From positions 33,885,790-33,949,789 of the forward strand of contig NC_065541.1 in the NCBI RefSeq assembly GCF_932294415.1: a DNA stretch of 64,000 nucleotides, in the 5' to 3' direction. The stretch is from Quercus robur (Eukaryota > Streptophyta > Magnoliopsida > Fagales > Fagaceae). Positions 11,237 through 22,852 of the stretch are shown here, one piece after another. The position numbers and the translations under genes were made by a program. Position 1 is the stretch's first letter. Every line of letters starts with the position of its first letter. The notes beneath the pieces were generated by a model that saw only the letters and a list, made by a program, of their open reading frames with translations, did no database searches and was not told the origin of the DNA.

Positions 11237-12352
11237 TTCACATTCGCTAGAAAGAAGGATTCAGATGGATTTCCACTCTACTAAATAGATTTTGATGGTG
11301 AATCAAAAATTGGGTTATTTCCGGTTCATCAATAGTGTCATCTAAGTTCAGAAAGGTTGTCCCAATATGAGAAGGTTATCCAAGTAAAAAGATCGTCCAG
11401 CCTAATACTTAGAAATTCTCCGATTAAATTTCTGTTCAAAATCTTATAATTCGGACCACATTCTATTATTTTGAAGAATGAGCAAAAAATCACTCTAATT
11501 TCCCACTAAGTTTCTAACTTCCATAACAATTGTGAAAGTTAAGTTTGAACCTTCTAACTTCTATCCATGTTGAGGAAGTTACTAAACAAATAACCCCTTC
11601 AAAACTCATTATAAAAGAACTCATCCATATCAAATGAAGGTAAGTTTTCACCACTCCTAAAGTTGGAATTCTTGAGTTCTAGAAAGAAAACTAACTTAAG
11701 TATCGGAGGGTTCTTCGTCAGTTCATCCCGATCACCTTTGATTTTGTGTTTCTTTCTTTTCAAGCCTTTCAGGCAACCACTAGTCTATTGAACCCTGGAG
11801 CATTTAGCCTATTGATTTTCTGTCCATCATCAAATTTCGTTAAATCTTGACCACTCTTTTATGATTTAAGGGTCTAAATTCTGTCATGTCAGCATTCTAT
11901 TAATAATACTCTTAAAATAATAAAATAATGTTGCAAACAAAAAAATTAAAATTATTTTCAATAGAATGCTGATATGGCAAAATTTAAACCTTTAAATCAT
12001 AAAAAAGTGATTAAAATTTAAAAAAATCTATTAATAAACTGCTTAGAAAATATAGAGGATCTAAATCCTAGTAAAAAAGAAAGAATAGAAGAATGTAGTA
12101 GAAATACCGCTTGTACGTTACAGTTCGGTCGGATAAGTGCGCGGGCCCACTTGGTTTTTTGTTTTGGATGAATAGAAGATAATACGGAATTTGCCACGTT
12201 GGTTCTCTCCAAATACAACAAATCCTTATTTGTCGGCCAAAATGAAAAATCCATCTCAAATGATCTGAGTCAATTGCAAAAACATCAAGCGGTTTCAATC
12301 AATTCTTTCTTTCTTATAATTATTTGAAATTTTCGTATTTGAAAAATTAATC
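11122..12352. other. Intergenic between transporter promoter and hAT element, no gene seen
   Basis: AT-rich sequence with a poly-A run at about 11212-11237. A short inverted repeat (11875-11895 against 11960-11985, with ATTCTAT/ATAGAAT and TTTAAACC-like arms) suggests a degraded MITE. Short ORFs show no family resemblance. Confidence 0.5.
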
Positions 12353-12360
12353 ATTATCAT

Positions 12361-13895
12361 CAAGGACGGAACCAAGACTTGGAGTTAGGGGGACAGAAGT
12401 ATAAACAAAATTTTTTTTTGAAACTCTAAATAAACATTCATTTAATAAACCATCAACAAAGAAAAATACACAAAATTATTGTTTTTTAAGATATTACAAT
12501 GCAATTATTTATGAAAATGGAACTCGCTGTCTTTTTAAATCTTCGAAATCATCTATGATTGAATCCATATTAATTGTCGCAGCAAGAACCTTGAAAGCTT
12601 CGACCATTTTCAGATTTTAAAATTTTTTTAAAACAAGGCTGCTATGGACCCAACTTAATGTAACGTCACTGGATCTCATCTCGTTGATCAATATGATAAG
12701 TATATATTTGTCTACGCAGTCCAGGATCAAGTTTTAATTGCAATGAACTCATATCAACCTTTTGAAATTTTGTTTGAGAATTTTGCTTAATAGGGACATC
12801 AAGATTTTTCTCAACAGGTTCATCAGGATTTTCCTCAATTGGGACGTCAAGATTTTTCTCAATTGGAACATTAGGATTTTCCTCAACATTAGTGGTTGGC
12901 AATGTTGCACCACTAGTATTAGCTTCTAAATCATTTGAAATTTTTCTTTTGAAAAAATCAAATATAGTAGTTGACTTTTTCATAATCTACAAATAAAATA
13001 TAATTTAAAATTATTATGTTATTATATGATCAATAATCTACAATCATTACACACAATAGACAAATACTATGCACACAAACATTCAACAACTAACCAATAA
13101 ATTTCAAAGTTGCAAATAATCTCTTTAATTATTTATCCAATTTTAATGTTTTAAAAGACACTAACTAATAGACAAAAATACTAAAGACGAAACTACAAAA
13201 AAAAATATCACAAAAAATCACAGCCTATTCATTATTGCTAAAGACAAAACTACAAAAAGAGAAAATTACAAAACATCAAGTGTTGACTATTACGTGTGGT
13301 CTTGTGTGGTCTTGTGTTTGTCACCTGTCAGATGCAACTTTTTCTAATACTAAAGAGTAAAGACAAAGATGACTATTGCCTTTCTTTTATCTCTTTCTCT
13401 GCATATTCTGTCTTTGAGTCCACTCTCAGGTCTCTCCGTCCCAGCCCAGCGTCCTTGACTGCCACTTCCACTGGCTTTGCTTCTTCAGTTCTTCTGCCGC
13501 TAGCTGTCGAATTTCTCACTGTGTTCAGCCGTAAGTTAGGTTTTTTTTTTTTTTTGAATGGCCTAGAAATTCCTTTCTTTTTTTTCCCTTTTATTATATG
13601 TATGTGTGAGGTAAGTTGGGTGTTTACTACTCCTAGGCTAGGTAGATATCTAATTAGAACCAGCTTTGATTTTTTTTTTTTTTTTTTTTTGTGTGGTGTT
13701 GTTTGGGTTTAATTTTTGTTGTTGGGCTAAATTTTTTTATAGCATTTAAAAATATCAATGATATTGTTAAGGGGGCAAAGTGCAATTTTATTGGAACAAA
13801 TTGCTAAAAATAATATATTATATATATATACTAAAATTTTTTTTTGAAAATCTAGGGGGCCACTGCCCCCAGGTCCAAGAATAGCTCTGTCACTG
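12361..13895 (-). mobile_element. Internally deleted hAT transposon (TTF/zf-MYM type), 1,535 bp, 8-bp TSD
   Basis: The element is flanked by perfect 8-bp repeats ATTATCAT (12353-12360 and 13896-13903). The left end reads CAAGGACGGAACCAAGACTT. The reverse complement of the right end reads CAGTGACAGAGCTATTCTTG. These are imperfect TIRs of the CAGTGGCGGAGC type common to plant hAT elements encoding TTF-type/zf-MYM transposases. Both TIRs are followed by the typical GGGGG tract. The interior holds only the two ends of the transposase gene, so the element is a deletion derivative. 13004-13890 is its AT-rich leader and holds no other gene. Confidence 0.88.
12509..12983 (-). pseudogene. Remnant hAT transposase: N-terminus joined to extreme C-terminus
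   Basis: The start codon is at 12983-12981. The first residues MKKSTTIFDFFKRK, an Asn/Glu/Pro-rich repeat (units like NVEENPNVPIEKNLDVPIEE), then DPGLRRQIYTYHIDQRDEIQ match the N-terminus of plant TTF-type hAT transposases. A TGA follows where the family has Arg, but the next codons still read RYIKLGP. After about 12640 the zinc finger, DDE core and most of the dimerisation region are missing. The sequence resumes with a C-terminal tail ending DDFEDLKRQRVPFS before TAA at 12511-12509. It cannot encode an active transposase. Confidence 0.75.
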
Positions 13896-13903
13896 ATTAT
13901 CAT

Positions 13904-14271
13904 TAACTTATGAGAATTACTATAGACAAAAAAAATTATGTTACCACATTAGTAAGATTTACCACATTAATAACTATTTTCATTATTTTTTTTCTTTACT
14001 AACATGTGGCAAATTGTTACTGTTATTAGTGGTCAAAAAAATGATTTCATTTGTAAATTCATATTAAAAATAATAACAATTTGTTAGTTAAAATTTGTTG
14101 TGAAAATATTGTGAATGTAACGGTTCTCATAAAAATTAGCTCTTAGAGCCAATTAAGCATATATGAAAACATTACAGAGTCAACGGAAGAATCAAAACCT
14201 TATGAGTTGTTTTTGCAAATTGTTATTGACCTAAACCCCATGACACACACAAATATATATATATATATATA
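13904..14271. other. AT-rich spacer, no gene seen
   Basis: Contains a (TA)n stretch at about 14252-14270 that abuts the next MITE. Nothing else is recognisable. Confidence 0.5.
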
Positions 14272-14425
14272 GGGTAATTATTGGGTACTCCTAAAATACC
14301 ATAAATGTATACTTCTCCTCTCACATACTGTGGATTCCGTTAATTAAATTTATGGTGGGATCCACAGTTCATGTGAGAGGGGGAATACGCATTTATGGTA
14401 CTCCCGAAGTATTTAATAATTTTCC
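14272..14425. mobile_element. MITE copy 1, 154 bp, long TIRs
   Basis: Almost the whole element is an inverted repeat. The left arm GGGTAATTATTGGGTACTCC pairs with the reverse complement of the right arm, GGAAAATTATTAAATACTTC. Further in, both arms share ACCATAAATG and CTCTCACAT. The flanks are (TA)n, so a TA duplication would be invisible. A second copy of the same family lies at 35529-35686. Confidence 0.75.
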
Positions 14426-14876
14426 ATATATATATATATATATATATTATTTTGTATTTTCACTTTATTTATTTAATATAATATTTATTAGTGTTTTTTA
14501 AATGGTCATGTTAATAGGTGCCTTTAGAGCAATGGTTAACAGTCCATTTTAGGAAAATTTTGACTCTGCTTTTAAGGGAAATAGAAAAAATTATCAAAAC
14601 ATTAATTACTTTTTTTTTTCCATGACAATTTTCTTAAAATAGATCATTAATCATTACCTTAAAGGGATCCGTTAACATTTCCCTTTTTTTTTAAATAAGT
14701 AGTTATACAAAGGATGTCATTTATTACTATTGGATTATCACTTAAAAATTGTTTAATTGTTATATCCATTAATTCTACAAACTTAGAGCTTGTGATCATT
14801 TGCCAAATTTACTTGTAAAAAAAGTTGCAAGAGATTCTCCAGTGCAGTCAAAGCAGATAGAATGCTTGTGATGATG

Positions 14877-15780
14877 TGTTGAAATCGTCAGTGAGTTGTA
14901 GACTCTAAATCACACTAATGGGTACCTACAGAGCAAGAACACAAGGACCAAACAGAAGGCACTGGCATGGTATCGGCCAAAAACCATTCGAATGTCAAAT
15001 TAGTAAATGAGAAATCTCTAAGAACTCTATAGTGAGAGAACTAGACATTTTCAGTGTACCTGAGAAAAGAGAAGGTCTAGTGCTTATATAGTAGTGAGTA
15101 GTGGCGGTCTGGTGCTTATATAGTGGTGAGTAGTGAACCGAGATCCCTTAAGAGTGGGAATTTTTCCTTGTAAGGAAAATTTGGTATTAGGGTTTCTAAG
15201 ATTTTAGGGTGTCTTTCCATATGAGGGAGATACATGTGAGTAATACGGTTTTTGTGTGTGATACGCAAGATGTTTCCATATATGTGTATTCATGAGGACC
15301 AAGTAGGACCCATCGACTTTTCCACCCCATCAATCTATGGTCATCCATTGTTGAAAGATCTTCCATCCGTTTGGGGGAGACACATCCGTTGGCTTTTATG
15401 GTTGCATCGTTGTTTGTTTTTGTGGGGCCAACGGTTCTGTTGGTACTATCAGCTTTCATGGCCTTGCTTCGCCAAAAATACCTTTATCAGTTGTCCCCTA
15501 CTCCATGGTTCTGTCGACTTTGGCTAACGAGTCTCGGAGTAGTAAGGGTCTTTATGATCATTAATTGAATGCTTTATTGAAGAGTGTGTCATTAATGGCG
15601 TAGACAGCTTTTAGATTAAACGTTAGATGACACGTGGCACTTGTTGATTGGCCTCGTTTCTAATTAGAAGTGTCGCTTCGTATACTGCGCCCCTTCACTC
15701 TATAAATAGTTCCACCCCTTTAGTTATTTTCCTTACTCTGTTTTTCATCTCCTGAGAGATTTGAGGCTAGGGCTATTTCA
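14877..15780 (+). repeat. LTR-like or promoter region upstream of the plus-strand accessory ORF
   Basis: The stretch contains a 32-bp duplication (units from about 15074 and 15106, GGTCT(A/G)GTGCTTATATAG). It also holds a 187-bp segment repeated at 22853-23040 and a TATAAATA box at 15701-15708 in plus orientation. The box is about 80 bp upstream of 15780 and 300 bp upstream of the accessory ORF. It resembles an LTR, but I cannot define TG...CA boundaries, so the call is tentative. Confidence 0.4.
15304..15490. repeat. Direct repeat, copy A (187 bp)
   Basis: Runs from TAGGACCC to TATCAG and is clearly homologous, in the same orientation, to 22853-23040. On the minus strand both copies keep an open frame starting MKADSTN and containing DATIKANG and MEDLS. 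Confidence 0.85.
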
Positions 15781-16001
15781 TTGCTGTGTCGCGCCGTCAC
15801 TTACAAGCAACTCATCGCTATGTTGCTTTGTTACCCTCCGAGTAATCCGTCGCTTCGAGCCATCATCTACTTTCTTTGTAAGTCTCTTTCCTTTATCCTT
15901 TTTTTTTTTTATTCTTTTATTTTTTTTCTAGTTGGTCGTCATTTGTTTAGAGACCCGTCGAATAGGTTTTTAGAATACTTATGTCGCTTGTAGGTGAATA
16001 G

Positions 16002-18290
16002 ATGTTAGGTGATAGAGAAGCGACGAGTAAACAGTCGTCGTCAGTTCGTGAGGGTGCAGGCTACGACGAGGTCTATCCATCAGGGCATGTGCCCGTGAAG
16101 GACTTAACTTGGTCCCTAGGAAGGGAACCGTATGCTCACTCCCTTAATGAGGAGGAAAAGGAGTATGAAGATGATGAGGAAGGAGAAAGAGAGGGTGATG
16201 AAGGGGAAAAGGAAGAGGAAGGTGACGAGGAGGAAGGTGAAGAGGAAGACCAAGCGGAGGGTGATGAGGCTGTGGCCTAGACAGATGGTAGGGGCCATAG
16301 AAAGTTCATATTTCCACTAATATGGACAATGAATGATTTTTACCCGACTATGTCCCAGAAGATCTTCGATACCCTTCCTGACCGTTACCAAATCCCTGAG
16401 AACATTCCCTCTGGCTACCAAGGAAGTTAGAGAGGTGTTACTTGAGAAAGACAGTAGACGTCGACATGTATGATGCCATGTTCACTGCAGGACTGAGATT
16501 GTCGTTGACGGAGCTACACTGTCAACTTACCAACTATCTCGGCCTATCCGTCAACCAACTTGCCCTCAATGCATGGAGGATATTTATTGGGGCCGAGGCG
16601 ATATGGGGTTAGTTAAGTGGTGGTAACCGTCGCTTCACCCTTGACGAGTTCTTCTATTGCTACAAGCCTCAGCAAATTTACTCGTTAAAGGGTATTTATG
16701 ACTTCCTAGCAAGGAAGCCGTCACTTAGTTTGGTGTCAGACATGCTTGACTGTAATAGGAATTGAAAGAACAGATACTTCTTTGTTCAAGGAACAGACTG
16801 GGTGTGTAAACCTGAGGAGTGGGATAGTATGCCCGACAGGTTTGACAATACATGGGGCGTTGTAAGGGCGTCAGGTGTGTCGTCAATATTCAGTTTTCAT
16901 TGCCTCATTTGTTTTAGCTGTATATCTGACGTGTTTCTCTTTCATTTTCAGCTCAAGTCCATCCTCAGATTAACGTCGAACAAGAGAGCTTCCTTAGGCA
17001 AGTTTGGGCGATACCCATTGAACAGAGGAAGTGGAAGGACTTGGTCACCCTCAACACTCTCTACACATTCTGTGGTGGTCTAGAGTCGACACCTATAGCC
17101 CGACGGTTGCACGCGTTTTCTCGTTAGTGTAAGTTTTTGTGTCCATTTATCTTTTGGTCTGCTCCCTTTAGTTTGCCCGTCTCTTTTCTAATTCTTTCCA
17201 TCACTTCTTTCATAGATGGATGTAGGCAGGCAGAGGGTGATGGTGAGGAAGTCGGCTGCTGCATGCAAGCAGTAGGGGGGGCGTTGGCTCCCAAGTGGCC
17301 TTTAAAGTTACCCCTAAGAGAAAAAACAACGCGAAGGATGACCATCCATCCAAGAAGGCGACAGGCCCATTTGTTGGGGATCAGTAGCAGAAACCCACCC
17401 CCCCTCCCTTCTGCCTCCTTGTCATGGGGTTGGAAAGGGCTTAATGATGGGCAAGAGCCTCGTTGTTTCTGGTCCCATCCAGAGGCTAGTCACCCACAAA
17501 GACTACGCTGTTGAGATGATCAATTCGATCATCAAGGGGACGAACTTGGATGCATGTGGTGAGCACACTTTAAAGGATCTGGGGGCTTTTGGCTTTTATG
17601 ACTTGTTGAGGGTATGTATCCGTCAGTTCTTTGTGCTCCATATTTTCTCTTTTTATTCTAACCATCATCCCTATATTTCAGGCAATGATGCGTATGAGGG
17701 CCCTTTAGGATAGGTGTGTGGCCAATGAAAGGGTGATTCGTCGGTTCTGGAAGCGCCAAGAGATAGAGAACAAAAAGATGGACCAATACAAGGAGGCCGT
17801 TCGTACTCTCAACATGGAGTTGACGACCAAGCTTGCTTAGTTAAAGAAGGAGACCCGTCATTGTAGGGAGTTGGAGAAGTTAAACACCAACTTGGCGACA
17901 AAGTTAGCCACCCTCCGTGAGTAGATGGAAAAGGCTAACGTTGAAGTCGTGGCTGCATTCTTTACCTTGCAACCATATTTTGATGAGTGCAGTGACTACT
18001 ATGGCGATGGGTTTGACGACTGCTTGAAACGAGGGGCAACCGTCTACCTAGACTTAGACTTATCCCAGGTGGTTATAGATGATACTGTCCCACCGACCCT
18101 AGGGGGTGCCGATGCTGCCAACGACGAAACCGATGACTCCATCCACACTGTGGTGGAGGAGGTGAATGATCTTGATGCCGAGGTCGTCGTCCAATTTTTC
18201 CTAAAGGGTCCAGTTGCCCCCGAAGGTCCGTCCATTGCTGATGGCCCGTCTATTAAGGACCAGTCCCCTTCCAAAGCTCCTCCGTCCTAA
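16002..18290 (+). pseudogene. Retrotransposon accessory ORF (plant retroelement gag-like/coiled-coil protein), intron-containing, decayed
   Basis: The pieces in order: an acidic N-terminus (Glu/Asp-rich, 16140-16280); a core reading FPLIWTMNDFYPTMSQKIFD (about 16308-16367); GLRLSLTELHCQL, LALNAWRIFIGAEAIWG and RRFTLDEFFYCYKPQ (to about 16675); YFFVQGTDWVCKPEEWDSMP (about 16772-16831); a likely intron ending TTTTCAG at about 16950; LVTLNTLYTFCGG (about 17040); and a C-terminal coiled coil (17690-17990) followed by YYGDGFDDCLK and an acidic tail ending TCCTAA at 18290. Several GT..AG gaps split the conserved text, as if spliced. Stops (e.g. 16279 and within 16400-16460) and frame changes break it. 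I recognise the text as a protein family that travels with plant LTR elements; its function is unknown to me. Confidence 0.6.
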
Positions 18291-19080
18291 TTTTATTTTG
18301 ACTTGTTATTTTAATGTTTTTGTAAGGCCCATTCTAAAACAATGATAGACCTTATTTTGGGCGTTTATGTATAAATATTTGGCCCCGTTAGGTCTATATT
18401 TATATGTACAGTGGTCGGCCCACCACCAATAAGCCCATGGGCCACAAGGATGGTGCCACTCCCATAGTAGGCCTAATAAGCATTACTCGGGGAACAAATT
18501 CCCGGTTAAGGGCTTCTCGGGGCCCAACTATGTTCGGAGTTTGGTCCATGGGATACCTCGGTAATGCCTTTGAAAATATCGCCACCAAGCAACACTTGGC
18601 GTCTATTGAAAGTCCCAAAGCCTGAAAATCTCGTTTCTAAGGTGGGACTCAGATATGTTAGGAATAATCCCAAATGGTCCCACTCGCATGAGAAAGGCTA
18701 AAGGCAATCATTGCTGACTCACTTGAGGAAGGCTATAAATATGAGGAACGCAGGAGAGAAAGGGGTTAGACACTAGATAGTAGAAAACTAAAGAATATAG
18801 AAAGAACGAGTGAGTAAATATAGGAGCCAAAGTGTTCGATCAGCCTGATTAGCAGTCCTTGTAGGCCTTAATCTTTATCCTGAGGAACTTCCCATTGTAG
18901 GATACCCACAAACCCATGATAATAAGTAAATTGTGAATCCAATCACATAGTTGGCCCATTAACCGAGAAACGGGCATGCACATTATCATATTTTATCATT
19001 ATTGTTGCTAATTGTCTTTGTTTTATATACTATTATTGCTATCGTGCCCCCATATTTGTATATTTACTATTTATTTGCAA
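18291..19080 (+). other. LTR-like or promoter-like stretch between accessory ORF and tandem array
   Basis: It carries a plus-strand TATA-like box (CTATAAATATGAG near 18731) followed by a purine-rich GAGAGAAAGGGG leader. The AGGCC/GGCCC-rich upstream part resembles plant LTR U3 sequence. No partner copy or target duplication was found in the window, so a solo LTR is only a possibility. Confidence 0.35.
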
Positions 19081-19081
19081 A

Positions 19082-19535
19082 CTTTTGTGATCACCTGTTG
19101 GTATCCTAGGCTATCTGTCCACCCTGTAGATAGGATTTAGTAAAATTTTTGCAACCGGCTACTCGTTGATATTCTTGGTCGTTCGTCCATCCTTTAAAAA
19201 GGACTTAGGGAATTTTTGTGACCAGGTACCCGTTGGTATCCTTAGTCGTCCGTCCATCCCATAGATAGGACTTAATAAAATTTTGTGACCATGTATTCGT
19301 CGGTATCCTTGGTCACTCGTCCACCTAGTAGGTAGGACTTAGTAAAATTTTGTGACTTGGTACTTGTCGGTATCCTAGGTCATCCGTCCACCTAGTAGGT
19401 AGGACTTAGTAAAATTTTGTAACTAGGTGCTCGTCGGTATCCTTGGTCATCTGTCCACCCAGTAGATAAGACTTAGTATAATTTTGTGACCAAGTAGTTG
19501 TTGGTATTCTTGGTCGTTCGTCCACCCCGTAGGTA
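19082..19535. repeat. 67-bp tandem repeat, about 7 copies
   Basis: The motif TAGGACTTAGTAAAATTTTG recurs at about 19131, 19199, 19266, 19333, 19400, 19467 and 19534, a steady 67-bp period. Each unit also has GTCGGTATCCTTGGTC and CGTCCACC. The copies differ by several substitutions, so the array is not young. Confidence 0.9.
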
Positions 19536-19604
19536 GCACTTAGTAAAATTTTGGGTGATTCGCTGAAGGGCACTTAGTAAAATTTTGGGTGATTCGCTGA
19601 AGGG
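19536..19604. repeat. 34-bp tandem duplication
   Basis: GCACTTAGTAAAATTTTGGG plus GTGATTCGCTGAAGG occurs twice back to back, starting at 19536 and 19570, identical over the unit. It caps the end of the 67-bp array and is a separate, younger event. Confidence 0.88.
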
Positions 19605-19898
19605 TATATTAGGAAGATGTTTTTGATAATCCTTTCAAGTCTTATTAATAATAGAAAAGCATACAAGATTTAACATCCTTAAAACTTCAACATTTTTCAA
19701 TATCCAGCTTTAACATAAATAATAAAAGAAAGCGATAAAATAGGCTGCACTCGTCTACTACTGGTAGTATTTCCTCAAGTGCCCGATGTTTAATGGGTGA
19801 TGTAGTCTTTGTCCATCAAGGGTCTCTAGGTAGTAGGTCCCTTTTCTATGGTAGTTGACAATCCTGTAAGGTCTTTCCCAGTTGGGGCCCAACTTGCC

Positions 19899-22850
19899 CT
19901 ATGTGGGGTCTCTGATAGCCGTCGTCACTTTCCTTAGGACTAGGTCTCCGACCTGAAAATGACGAGGCTTGACTTTGGTGTTGTAGTGTTTTGCCATCAA
20001 GTCCTGATAACGAGCAATCCATTGTTCTGCCATTGCTCTGACTTCGTCTAGAAGGTCTAACTGTAGGCGCATCCCCTCTTCATTCCTTTCTTCATTATGG
20101 TGGGATATCCTATAACTAGTCAGTCCAACTTCTACTAGAATGACGGCTTCACTTCCGAATGCGAGGCAGAAAGGTGTCTCCCTTGTAGGTGTGTGAGCCA
20201 TTTTCTGATATGCCCACAGGAAACCAGGTAGTTCATCCGGCCATATGCCTTTTACCCCCTTGAGCCGAGTCTTGATCACTTAAGCAAAGATCGGTTTGTA
20301 ACCTCAACTTATTCGTTAGCTTGAGGGTGGGCGGGAGAGGAGTAGTGGTTCTTGATCCCTAATTGTTGGTAGAAATCTCTAAACGCGTCATTGTTGAATT
20401 GCTTTCCATTGCCAGAGATGAAGACCCTAGGGGTTTTGAAGCGGTAAATAATACTTTTCCAGAAAAAACTTCATAAATTTTTCTCCGTGATAGTGGCCAA
20501 TGGTTTTATATTGACCCATTTGATAAAGTAGTCGATCCCTACGACAAGAAACTTGAGCTGCCGTATCGCCATGGGGAAGGGTCCTATTATGTCCAACCCC
20601 TACTGGGCGAATGGCCAAGAGGCACTCATTGGTGTAAGTTCCTTTGATGACTGTCGTATGATGTTGCCAAAGTGTTGGCACTTGTCATAAACCTTCATAT
20701 AGGACTGGGTGTCCTTTTGCATATTGGGCCAATAGTATCCTGCTCATATCAGCTTGTGAACCAGCGAGCGTGCCCCTGAGTGGTTCCCACATACTCCTTC
20801 GTGGACTTCTCTTATGACATAGTCTGCTTCCGCATGGGCTAGGCACCTTAAATATGGACGGGAGAAGCCCCTCTTGTAAAGGACATCTCCGATTAGTACG
20901 AAACGTGATGATTGTATCTTCAACTTACGGGAAGCATTGTAGTCTTCTAGGAGCATCCCATTCCTAAGATAGGATACGATTAGCATTGTCTAGTCGGTTT
21001 CCATGGGGATCACCTGTACCTCTACTTTGTCAATGGCAGGAAAATATTGGACAAAGGATAGTACCTGATTAGTGACGACCATACACTCTGCAGATGCAGC
21101 TTTGGCCAAACGGTTCGCTTGCTCGTTCTCTTCCCTTGGGATCTACACAAACTTGGCCGAGAGCCCTTCACTCACCTTTCTTTTGATCATGCTCAGATAT
21201 TCTTTCATCTCCCTTTGGACTTGTAGTCACTGTTGATGTGCCCAACAACAACTTGCAAATTGTAGTATATGACTACTGACATGGCCCCTGCTGCTTTAGC
21301 CATGTTGAGGCTAGAGAGGTCCGCTTTATATTTTGTTTCATTGTTGGTCATCGAGAATTGGAGGCGGATTGCACACTCTAATATATCTCCTTTCGACGAC
21401 CGTAGCAGGACCCAAGCTCCTCTGGCCCATTGGTTGGACGAACCGTCAGTCCATACCATCCATGTCGCCGACCTCTCCTCTTCATCCTCTTTTGCCATGA
21501 ACTTGGCAATGAAATCAGCTAAAGCCTGTGCCTTGATAGAAGTTCTGGGTCGGTATTGAATGTTGAACTCACTGAGTTCTATCGCCTATAGAACTAGTCA
21601 TCTTGCTGCCTGTAGGTTGTTCATTGCTTTTCGTAGCAATTTATCCGTTTAGACCACTATGGTGTGCACTTGAAAGTACGACCTGAGTTTTCGAGTAGCT
21701 GTGATTAGTACAAAGGCCAGCTTTTCCATTGGGGGATATCTTCCTTTTTCCATTGGGGGATATCTTCCTTCAGCTCCTCAGAGTGCTCAGCTGGTGTAGT
21801 AGATAAGTAACTGTACACGATCTTCCTCTCGGATAAGAGTGGAGCTAACGGTTGTTGGTGACATGGCCAAGTAGAAGGAGAGCTCTTCACCGGGTTTGGA
21901 TGGACTGAGTAATAGTGGGGAAGCAAGGTACGCTTTCAATTTCTCAAAATCCTTCTGGCATTCGTTGGTCCATTCAAAAGACTTCTTAAGTGCCTTGAAG
22001 AAGGGCAGACACTTATTCGTTGCCCTGGAGACAAACTTGTTGAGGGCCGCTACCCCATCGTTCAGGCTTTGCAACTCCTTGATGTTTTTTGGAGGCGTCA
22101 TTTCCAATATGGCTCGAACCTTGTCGGGATTGGCTTCCACATTGTGCTGCGACACTATAAAGCCTAGGAATTTTCCTGACGCTACACTGAACACACATTT
22201 ACTAGGATTGAGCTTTATATCGTAGAGGCGAAGGGTTTCGAACGTTTCTCGAAGGTCGTCTAGGTGGCCAATTTCCCTTGCGCTCTTTACAAGCATGTGT
22301 TTACATACACTTCGACATTCCACCCAATTTGCTAGGTGAACATCTTGTTCACAAGCCTTTGGTATGTCGTCCTTGCATTCTTCAGCTTGAACGACATGAC
22401 TTTGTAACAAAGAGTCATTGGCTCATGACAAATGAAGTCTTCTCCTGGTCTACTTCGTCCAATCTAATCTGGTTGTACCCGAAGATGGCATCCATGAAAC
22501 TTAACAGCTTGTGGCTGGCTGTTGAGTCTACGAGAAGGCTGATGCATGGGAGTGGGTAGCTGTCCTTGGGGCATGCTTTGTTCAGGTCGGTGAAATCTAC
22601 ACACATTCTCCACTTACCATTTGCTTTTTTGACCATGACCACGTTGGCCAACCATTTGGGGTAGTAGACTTCCCTAATGAAATCTGCCTCCAGTAGTTTG
22701 CGTACCTCTTCGGCTATGGCTTTTTCTCTTTACTAGGCGAAGACTCTCTTCTTATGTCGGATTGGAGGGAAGGTCGGGCATACATTGAGCTTGTGGACCA
22801 TGATATTTGGACTAATCCCTAGCATGTCCTCGTGGCTCCAAGCAAGGCCA
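19899..22850 (-). pseudogene. Decayed Ty3/gypsy pol: reverse transcriptase, RNase H, integrase
   Basis: Minus-strand order is RT, RNase H, H2C2 zinc region, integrase, as in Ty3/gypsy elements. RT starts with AWSHEDMLGISP (about 22835) and has WLANVVMVKKANGKWRMCVD and FTDLNKACPKDSYPLP (about 22660-22550). The YVDD position (about 22305-22290) is altered: the local text reads VYVNT in one frame and VCKHM in the other. RNase H (21498-21205) keeps WTDGSS and NNETKYKA but has lost the aspartate before LQVVVG. The zinc/linker region has YLRCL..AEADYVIREVHEGVCGNHSGARSLVHKLI (20865-20744). The integrase core is frameshifted near 20420-20520; its C-terminal part (20279-19899) reads WPDELPGFLWAYQ to VGDLVLRKV. 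Several stops break the polyprotein. No gag with a CCHC knuckle is present. Confidence 0.88.
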
Positions 22851-22852
22851 TA

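Noticed and set aside
16140..16280. Acidic nuclear protein gene on its own
   Set aside because: The Glu-rich stretch is the start of a retroelement-associated ORF whose conserved parts follow downstream.
19082..19604. CRISPR-like array
   Set aside because: Regular 67-bp period comes from full-length tandem units; no repeat/spacer partition.
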